The notes beneath the pieces are model-generated. The model was not told the origin of the DNA, made no database searches, and saw only the letters and a program-made list of their open reading frames with translations. Below are positions 7,456 through 13,145 of a DNA stretch of 21,510 nucleotides, in pieces. Position 1 is the stretch's first letter. Each line of letters begins with the position of its first letter. Both the position numbers and the translations under genes were made by a program. The stretch is from Sphingomonadales bacterium UBA6174 (GTDB taxonomy: Bacteria > Pseudomonadota > Alphaproteobacteria > Sphingomonadales > Sphingomonadaceae): NCBI GenBank assembly GCA_002422945.1, contig DITW01000021.1:353-21862 (forward strand). The letters run 5' to 3'.

Positions 7456-7485
7456 GCCCTCCGCGCCCGTCACGGGTCGGGGGGC
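7456..7485 (+). terminator. GC-rich hairpin between acpP and fabF (possible partial terminator)
   Basis: The stem pairs GCCC-TCCG...CCCG with CGGG...CGGGGGGC around a small loop (TCA). It is followed by ATTGTTGTATG, which is T-rich but not a continuous run. It lies 43 nt after the acpP stop and 32 nt before fabF. It may trim or partly end the acpP transcript, leaving less message for fabF. Confidence 0.5.
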
Positions 7486-7517
7486 TATTGTTGTATGATA
7501 TACAGAAGGGGAAACGG

Positions 7518-8777
7518 ATGCGCCGCGTAGTCGTCACCGGTCTTGGTCTTGTCACGCCGCTTGGAAGCAGCGTCGAAACCACGTGGAAGAACATTCTTGC
7601 TGGCAAATCGGGCGCAGGTGCCATCACCCGCTTCGATGCCACCGACTATGCCTGCCGCATCGCTTGCGAGGTCAAGCCCGCAGACCATGAATATGGCTTC
7701 GATCCGAATCTGCGCGTCGACCATAAGGTCCAGCGTCAGGTCGATCCCTTCATCATTTACGGCATTGATGCAGCCGGTCAGGCAATCGAAGACGCTGGCC
7801 TGCTCGATATGTCGGAAGAAACCCGTTTCCGCGCCGGTGTATCGATCGGTTCCGGCATCGGCGGTCTTCCGGGCATCGCGAGCGAATCCATCGTGCTGCA
7901 CGAAAAAGGCCCGAAGCGCGTTTCCCCGCACTTCGTCCATGGTCGCCTGATCAATCTGGTCTCTGGCCAGGTCTCGATCAAATATGGCCTGATGGGCCCC
8001 AATCACGCGGTCGTCACCGCCTGCTCGACCGGCGCACACAGCATCGGCGATGCAGCCCGGATGATCGCGATGGATGACGCGGACATCATGCTGGCCGGTG
8101 GCGCAGAGGCAACCATCTGCCCGCTCGGCATCGCCGGTTTCGCACAGGCCCGCGCCCTGTCGACCAATTTCAACGATACGCCGGAACGCGCCAGCCGCCC
8201 TTATGACAAGGATCGCGATGGTTTCGTCATGGGTGAAGGCGCTGGCGTCGTCGTGCTCGAAGAATATGAGCATGCCAAGGCGCGTGGCGCGAAAATCTAT
8301 GCCGAAGTGATCGGCTATGGCCTGTCGGGCGATGCCTATCACGTCACCGCCCCGCACCCGGAAGGTTCGGGCGCATTCCGTTCGATGCAGATGGCGATGA
8401 AAAAATCCGGCCTCGCGCTGGAAGACATTGATTACATCAACGCGCACGGCACCTCGACCCCGATGGGCGATGAGCTAGAACTGGGCGCTGTCCGTCGTCT
8501 GTTCGGCAACAATCTCGACACCATGTCGATGTCCTCGACCAAATCGGCCATCGGCCATTTGCTCGGCGGCGCGGGCGCGGTGGAAAGCATTTTCTGCATC
8601 CTCGCTTTGCGCGATCAGATCGTGCCGCCGACGCTAAACCTCGAAAATCCGAGCGACAGCTGCATCGGCGTCGATCTCGTCCCGCACAAGGCGAAGGAAC
8701 GCAAGGTCAAGGCCGTGCTGAACAACAGCTTTGGCTTTGGCGGCACCAATGCCAGCCTTGTGATGCGGGCGATCTGA
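7518..8777 (+). CDS. fabF: 3-oxoacyl-ACP synthase II (KAS II)
   Basis: This condensing enzyme joins malonyl-ACP to acyl-ACP to lengthen the chain. The 419-residue protein begins MRRVVVTGLGLVTPLG. The catalytic triad is Cys169 (TACSTG), His310 (NAHGTSTPMGD) and His347 (SAIGHLLGGAG), and the C-terminal glycine-rich motif is NNSFGFGGTN. The pattern Cys-His-His marks the FabF/FabB class. The ATG at 7518 has AAGGGG about 7 nt upstream; the longer open frame from 7443 includes the hairpin and is not coding. It follows acpP and precedes mltG by about 50 bp. Confidence 0.97.
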   Translation: MRRVVVTGLGLVTPLGSSVETTWKNILAGKSGAGAITRFDATDYACRIACEVKPADHEYGFDPNLRVDHKVQRQVDPFIIYGIDAAGQAIEDAGLLDMSEETRFRAGVSIGSGIGGLPGIASESIVLHEKGPKRVSPHFVHGRLINLVSGQVSIKYGLMGPNHAVVTACSTGAHSIGDAARMIAMDDADIMLAGGAEATICPLGIAGFAQARALSTNFNDTPERASRPYDKDRDGFVMGEGAGVVVLEEYEHAKARGAKIYAEVIGYGLSGDAYHVTAPHPEGSGAFRSMQMAMKKSGLALEDIDYINAHGTSTPMGDELELGAVRRLFGNNLDTMSMSSTKSAIGHLLGGAGAVESIFCILALRDQIVPPTLNLENPSDSCIGVDLVPHKAKERKVKAVLNNSFGFGGTNASLVMRAI

Positions 8778-8808
8778 TAATCCGATACCCCGACCCTTCG
8801 GGCCAAAA

Positions 8809-8820
8809 CCTCCTTCGAGG
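8809..8820 (+). promoter_or_regulatory. Small stem-loop covering the mltG ribosome binding site
   Basis: CCTC (8809-8812) can pair with GAGG (8817-8820) around the loop CTTC. This buries most of the mltG Shine-Dalgarno GAGGG. A second small CCCG/CGGG hairpin lies just upstream (8789-8802). Both are short, so any effect on translation is speculative. Confidence 0.35.
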
Positions 8821-8830
8821 GTGAATGGTG

Positions 8831-9799
8831 ATGCGTAAATTCGGTCTGTTTGGCCTGTTGCTGGCGGGGCTTGCCCTGCTGGCCGTCACCCTCACCCTGA
8901 AGGGCTGGGTCGGTTCCGGCCCGCTCGATGCGCCGATCAACGTGCGCATCGCCGAGGGGGCAACCCTCACCTCTGCTGCGCGCACCTTGGAAGACGCGGG
9001 CGCAATCCGCTCCGCCCCGCGCTTCATCCGCCTCGCGCAATTGCTTGGTCGCCACCGCCCGGTGATGGCGGGCGAATATCGCATCCCCAAGGGCGCAAGC
9101 CCGCGTGAGGTGCTCCGCATCATTCAGGCGGGCAAGTCCGTCATCCGGCTCATCACCATTCCCGAGGGCATGCCCTCAATCATGGTCCATGAACGGCTGA
9201 TGGCGAATGCTGAGCTGTCCGGATCAATTCCGGTGCCGGTCGAAGGCTCAATCCTGCCTGACAGCTATTCCTACGATAAGGGCCAAGCACGTATGGCCGT
9301 GCTGCAACGGATGCAGGATGCGATGCGCCGCACACTCAGCCGCTTATGGGAAGATCGCGCCAGCGGCATCGCGGTCAAATCCCCGCGTGAGGCGATCATC
9401 CTCGCCTCGATCGTCGAAAAGGAAACGGGCAAGCCCTCCGAACGGCGGATGGTTGCGGGCGTTTATAGCAACCGCCTCAAGACGGGCATGCGCCTGCAAG
9501 CTGACCCGACCGTGATCTACCCCATCACCAAGGGCAAGCCATTGGGCCGCCGCATCCTGCGTTCCGAACTACGCGCCGATAATGGCTATAACACTTATGC
9601 CCGCGCAGGCCTGCCGCAAGGGCCGATTGCCAATCCGGGGCGCGATAGCATCGCTGCCGTGCTCGACCCAGAAAACACCAAGGCGCTCTATTTCGTGGCG
9701 GACGGCACTGGCGGCCATGTATTTGCAGATACGCTGGCAGGCCATAACGCCAATGTCGCCAATTGGTATGCGCTGCGCCGCAAACGCGGAGAAATGTGA
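8831..9799 (+). CDS. mltG: Endolytic murein transglycosylase (YceG family)
   Basis: MltG cuts nascent glycan strands at the inner membrane and is thought to set their length. The 322-residue protein has one N-terminal membrane segment (about residues 5-22, rich in Leu/Ala/Gly), then the YceG domain. Visible motifs are PEG (near 111), EGSILPDSY (near 138), the catalytic Glu in IVEKET (Glu196), and QADPTVIYP and YNTYARAGLPQGPIANPG further on. Two ATGs are possible, 8825 and 8831; I chose 8831 because GAGGG at 8817-8821 is 9 nt away rather than 3. In many bacteria yceG sits next to the fab genes, as here. Confidence 0.95.
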   Translation: MRKFGLFGLLLAGLALLAVTLTLKGWVGSGPLDAPINVRIAEGATLTSAARTLEDAGAIRSAPRFIRLAQLLGRHRPVMAGEYRIPKGASPREVLRIIQAGKSVIRLITIPEGMPSIMVHERLMANAELSGSIPVPVEGSILPDSYSYDKGQARMAVLQRMQDAMRRTLSRLWEDRASGIAVKSPREAIILASIVEKETGKPSERRMVAGVYSNRLKTGMRLQADPTVIYPITKGKPLGRRILRSELRADNGYNTYARAGLPQGPIANPGRDSIAAVLDPENTKALYFVADGTGGHVFADTLAGHNANVANWYALRRKRGEM

Positions 9800-9823
9800 A
9801 GCGTCACCTGAGGTCGACGCTTC
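9798..9823 (+). terminator. Hairpin at the mltG stop codon
   Basis: GAAGCGTC (9798-9805) pairs with GACGCTTC (9816-9823), an 8-bp stem with a 10-nt loop that begins inside the mltG TGA. No T-run follows. It may act as a 3'-end or stability hairpin rather than an intrinsic terminator. Confidence 0.4.
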
Positions 9824-9867
9824 ATCCCATATTATTCACGCCCCTATCGTCCACCCCGCCCCCCCTC

Positions 9868-9973
9868 TCGTCATTCCCGCGAAGGCGGGAATCCAGACAG
9901 GGCGGACCGACATGGATGCGCGTCCGTTGATCCGGTGGCGCTTTATGGATTCCCGCCTTCGCGGGAATGACGA
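9868..9973. repeat. REP/MITE-like element: two 28-bp inverted repeats
   Basis: Arm 9868-9895 and arm 9946-9973 are exact reverse complements over 28 bp, separated by 50 bp. Each arm is itself an imperfect palindrome with ATTCCCGC and GCGGGAAT around GAAG (or its complement). The family core GTCATTCCCGCGAAGGCGGG is a common dispersed repeat in proteobacterial genomes. No transposase or coding sequence lies inside the 106-bp element. It sits between the convergent ends of mltG and emrB, where a strong two-way hairpin could also stop transcription. Confidence 0.85.
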
Positions 9974-10032
9974 AAAAGGGGGATTCGGGCGCAGGAAAGA
10001 CGCAGACAATGGCTGATATCTGCCACGAAGCC

Positions 10033-11589
10033 CTAATGCTCGATAGCGGGCGGGCGGCTCCCGATCTGTTGCCGGGACGACTTGCGAAATAGCAACAGGA
10101 ACGGGATCGGCACCAGCGCCCAATAGGTAATCATCAAAAAGTCATCGAGATAGGCAATCATCAATGCCTGTCGGTTCACCTCCGCATCGACCATGTGCAA
10201 AATCGCCACCCCCTGCGCGCCTAGCGCCTGCGCGATATTGGGGGCGAATCCCGGCACATTGGCCGAGGTGATATGGCTGACCATATCCTGATGCGCGACC
10301 TGAATATTGCGCGCCAACAGCGCCGTGACGATGGAAATGCCGATGCTGCCCCCGATATTGCGGGCAAGACCCGACACCCCTGCCCCCTCGGTCCGCAAAG
10401 CCGGTGGCAAGGTCGAAAATGAAATGGCGTTCAGCGGCACGAAGACAAATCCCATGCCAACCCCTTGGATGATGCCTGTCACGACCATTGGCTGCCAGCC
10501 CATGTCCATGCTCCAGCCGGTCATTGACCACATCGAATAAGCGATCAGCGCATAGCCGAACGCCACCACCATCCGCACATCGACGCGATGTATAAAATAG
10601 CCGGAAAAATACATCGCCACCATCATGCCAATGCCACGCGGCGCCAACAGCAACCCGGTCGTAAAGACATTATGGCCATAGATCGCCTGCAACATCGATG
10701 GCAGTAGCGCCATCACGGACATCATCACCGCGCCGACCATCAGCGTCATAAACAGGCCCAGCGTGAAATTGCGATCGGCCAGCGTCGCCCGTTCGATCAC
10801 CGGATGGCGCGTGATCAATTGATGGTGGAGAAAAAGCCAGCCAAAGGAAATGAACATCAATATCTCGATGCGGATTTCCCAGCTATTGAGCCAATCCTCC
10901 GAAGAACCACGATCAAGAAACAGCTGCAACATGCCAAGCGCCATCGCCAGCAAGAAAAAGCCTTTGAGATCGAATGGCCGCGGTCGGCGGGGCCGCGATG
11001 GCAACAACGCCCATAAAATGACGAGACACACAATGCCGAGCGGGACATTGACGAAAAACACCCAGCGCCAATCGTAATTTTCGGTCAGCCACCCACCTAG
11101 CATCGGTCCCATCACCGGCCCGACCATCACCCCTGCAGACCAGATCGACAAGGCCTTGACCTGTCGTTCAGGCGGGTTGATGTCCATCATCACCGTCTGG
11201 CTGAGCGGCGCTAATGCCGCACCGAAAATACCCTGCAACACACGGAAAAACACCATTTCCTCGATATTGCTGGAAATCCCGCACAGCATCGAGGTGATGA
11301 TGAAGCCGGTGGTGCAGACAAGGAATAATTGCCGCGAGCCAATGCGCTCCGCAGCCCAGCCGATGATCGGCATGACAATCGCCGCTGCGATGATATAGCT
11401 CGTCAGCACCCATGAAATTTCATCGATGGTCGCGCCAAGGCTCGCTTGCATATGCGGGATGGCGACATTCGCAATCGTCGCATCCAGCACCTGCAAGATC
11501 GTCGCGATCATCACCCCGATGGTCAACAAGCCCTTGCGTTCGACCGACAGGGCCGCCTTGCCGGGCGCGTGGGGGATCTCAGCCGCCAT
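10033..11589 (-). CDS. emrB: EmrB/QacA-type multidrug efflux transporter (MFS, DHA2 family)
   Basis: The product is a drug:proton antiporter of about 518 residues, a length typical of the 14-helix DHA2 family. The motif LDATIANVAIPHMQASLGA in helix 1 and GVMVGPVMGPMLGGWL in helix 5 (motif C) are family hallmarks, and hydrophobic segments run to the C-terminus. With EmrA and an outer-membrane channel it would move drugs or other amphiphiles across both membranes; no TolC-like gene is here. The ATG at 11589 overlaps the emrA stop by 11 nt (ATGGCGGCTGA); an ATG at 11613 would add eight residues. Neither has a clear SD, so translational coupling to emrA is likely. Confidence 0.92.
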   Translation of the reverse strand: MAAEIPHAPGKAALSVERKGLLTIGVMIATILQVLDATIANVAIPHMQASLGATIDEISWVLTSYIIAAAIVMPIIGWAAERIGSRQLFLVCTTGFIITSMLCGISSNIEEMVFFRVLQGIFGAALAPLSQTVMMDINPPERQVKALSIWSAGVMVGPVMGPMLGGWLTENYDWRWVFFVNVPLGIVCLVILWALLPSRPRRPRPFDLKGFFLLAMALGMLQLFLDRGSSEDWLNSWEIRIEILMFISFGWLFLHHQLITRHPVIERATLADRNFTLGLFMTLMVGAVMMSVMALLPSMLQAIYGHNVFTTGLLLAPRGIGMMVAMYFSGYFIHRVDVRMVVAFGYALIAYSMWSMTGWSMDMGWQPMVVTGIIQGVGMGFVFVPLNAISFSTLPPALRTEGAGVSGLARNIGGSIGISIVTALLARNIQVAHQDMVSHITSANVPGFAPNIAQALGAQGVAILHMVDAEVNRQALMIAYLDDFLMITYWALVPIPFLLLFRKSSRQQIGSRPPAIEH

Positions 11590-12628
11590 GCTTGCTGGTA
11601 TCGACCCGGACATGGGCCGATTGGCCAGCGATCAACTGACGCGGAGGTGTTTCATCGATGAAGATGCGCACTGGCACACGCTGCGTCACCTTCACCCAAT
11701 TGCCGGTCGCATTTTGGGCGGGCAGGACCGAAAATTCAGAACCGGTGCCTGCGCCGATGCTGGCGACATGGCCCTTGAGCTTAAGGTCGGGATAGGCATC
11801 GAGCCAGACAACCACCGGTTGGCCAACCCGCATCAGATTAAGGTCGGTTTCCTTGAAATTAGCCTGCACCCAACTGTGATCGGACGCGACGATGCTTAGC
11901 GCGGACACCCCCATGAACGCCATCTGGCCGGGGTGAAGCTTGTCCGATTGGCTGATCGTGCCAGCCACGGGCGCGCGCAATTCGGTGCGGGCAAGATCGA
12001 GCACGGCCTTGCTGCGTTGCGCCTGCGCGGCAGCGATATCGGGGTTTACGCCCGGCACCGCCGTGCCAGTCGCCAGCGATGCCTGCGCCTTCATCGCTTC
12101 GGCACGGGCATTGCCCAGCCGGCCGCGCGCATCGTCAAGCGCATGTTCCGCCGCCTGCAACCGGGCGCGGGTCGTGAAACCATTTGCCATCAACGCCGCC
12201 TGACGTTGATATTCCTTTTGATAGAAATCGACTGCCTGCGCTGCGCTCTCGATATCGACACCGGTCGCGCCATAATCGGCCTTCAGTTCTACCACATTGA
12301 CCTGCGCTGCGGCGATGGCCGCATCGGCCTGGGCAATGGCGATGCGGAACGGCGTCGGATCGATGCGGAACAACAGATCACCCGCATTCACATGCTGGTT
12401 TTCCTTAACCGCAACCTCCAACACTCGCCCCGTCACTTCCGGCGCAATCGAAATCCGATCCTGCTGGACATAGGCGTTATCGGTGCTGACATATTGATCA
12501 TTCGCGAGATAATAAATCACCGCGCCCAATATGAGCAGCACCGGCACCGAGAGCGTCACCAGCAGCCGCATCCAGCCGCGTTGCGCACCCGGATCGTCGA
12601 CAGCGCTCATCTGGTCCATTTCAGCCAT
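11579..12628 (-). CDS. emrA: EmrA-type membrane fusion protein (HlyD family)
   Basis: This periplasmic adaptor has 349 residues. It has one membrane segment (about residues 20-39, LLVTLSVPVLLILGAVIYYL), then the family motif YVSTDNAYVQQDRISIAPEVTGRV. A biotinyl-lipoyl-like half (VKENQHVNAGDLLFRIDP), an alpha-helical hairpin rich in Ala/Gln, the second lipoyl half (RAPVAGTISQ) and a beta-barrel region (VQANFKETDLNLMRVGQPV) follow. The start is the ATG at 12628, which overlaps the marR stop (ATGGCTGA). It lies between marR and emrB, a classic regulated efflux operon. Confidence 0.93.
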   Translation of the reverse strand: MAEMDQMSAVDDPGAQRGWMRLLVTLSVPVLLILGAVIYYLANDQYVSTDNAYVQQDRISIAPEVTGRVLEVAVKENQHVNAGDLLFRIDPTPFRIAIAQADAAIAAAQVNVVELKADYGATGVDIESAAQAVDFYQKEYQRQAALMANGFTTRARLQAAEHALDDARGRLGNARAEAMKAQASLATGTAVPGVNPDIAAAQAQRSKAVLDLARTELRAPVAGTISQSDKLHPGQMAFMGVSALSIVASDHSWVQANFKETDLNLMRVGQPVVVWLDAYPDLKLKGHVASIGAGTGSEFSVLPAQNATGNWVKVTQRVPVRIFIDETPPRQLIAGQSAHVRVDTSKHGG

Positions 12629-13067
12629 TATCCATCCGATCAGCGTCGCAACGCGCAAGATTTTCTCTGATTTGATCGAGCATCGCCAATAGCTTTTCCT
12701 GCTCTTGGATGCTGATGCCATGCATCGCATCTTCGAACAGATCTTCCCCGATCCGATGCAACTCCATCAGCAAGGGCCGGGCCTTGGGCAACAGATACAA
12801 TCGCCATGCCCGCCGGTCCTGCGGGTCGGATCGCCGTTCCAACAGCCCGCCCTCTTCCAAACGATCAACCATCCGGCACAAGGTGATCGGCTCGACTTCC
12901 AACAAGTCCGCCAATGTGCCCTGATTGCACCCTTCATGCCGGGCAAGCTGAATCAACGCCCGCCATTGTGGGCGCGTGACATTCAACCCTTTGGCCCGCT
13001 CGTCAAACAAGCGGCGCAATTGGCGGGCGATGTCCGGAAAGGCAAATTGCAGGCCGTCGACAATCAT
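12621..13067 (-). CDS. MarR/EmrR-type transcriptional repressor
   Basis: A 148-residue winged-helix regulator of the MarR family. The DNA-binding part is TRPQWRALIQLARHEG (helix before the HTH), QGTLADLLEVEPITLCRMVDRLEEGGLLERR (helix-turn-helix) and DPQDRRAWRLYLL (wing). Such proteins usually repress a neighbouring efflux operon until they bind a drug-like ligand. It is the first gene of marR-emrA-emrB and overlaps emrA by 8 nt. The start chosen is ATG at 13067, because the upstream extension to TTG 13103 lies inside the promoter and operator. No SD precedes this ATG, which suggests a leaderless message. Confidence 0.9.
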   Translation of the reverse strand: MIVDGLQFAFPDIARQLRRLFDERAKGLNVTRPQWRALIQLARHEGCNQGTLADLLEVEPITLCRMVDRLEEGGLLERRSDPQDRRAWRLYLLPKARPLLMELHRIGEDLFEDAMHGISIQEQEKLLAMLDQIRENLARCDADRMDNG

Positions 13068-13121
13068 ATCAGCATCAATAATAACGATGCTTATTATTGT
13101 CAATTATCGACGGCCTGCAAT
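13046..13121 (-). repeat. Outer inverted repeat spanning the marR promoter and start codon
   Basis: Arm 13103-13121 and arm 13046-13064 are complementary over 19 bp, with 15 contiguous perfect pairs and one position that reads U-G in minus-strand RNA. The upstream arm lies between the topA stop and the marR -35 box; the downstream arm covers marR codons 2-8. Only RNA coming from topA would contain both arms. Confidence 0.85.
13075..13103 (-). promoter_or_regulatory. Promoter and operator of marR-emrA-emrB
   Basis: On the minus strand a perfect TTGACA (-35, 13103-13098) is followed after 17 bp by TATTGA (13080-13075). Between and over them lies a perfect palindrome with 9-bp AT-rich arms (CAATAATAA, 13076-13084, and TTATTATTG, 13091-13099) and a 6-bp centre. 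This is the size and base content of a MarR dimer site, and binding would block RNA polymerase. Transcription would begin at about 13068-13066, at the marR ATG. Confidence 0.75.
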
Positions 13122-13145
13122 GCGATCCTGTTTGGCTGCTTGCGC

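Noticed and set aside
7485..8447. Long antisense frame (320 codons) inside fabF
   Set aside because: It is a frame shadow caused by the codon bias of fabF; it has no recognisable protein sequence and no SD.
13068..13103. TTG start of marR at 13103 (12 extra residues)
   Set aside because: The extra codons coincide with the -35 box and operator palindrome and encode an Ile-rich stretch not expected in MarR proteins.
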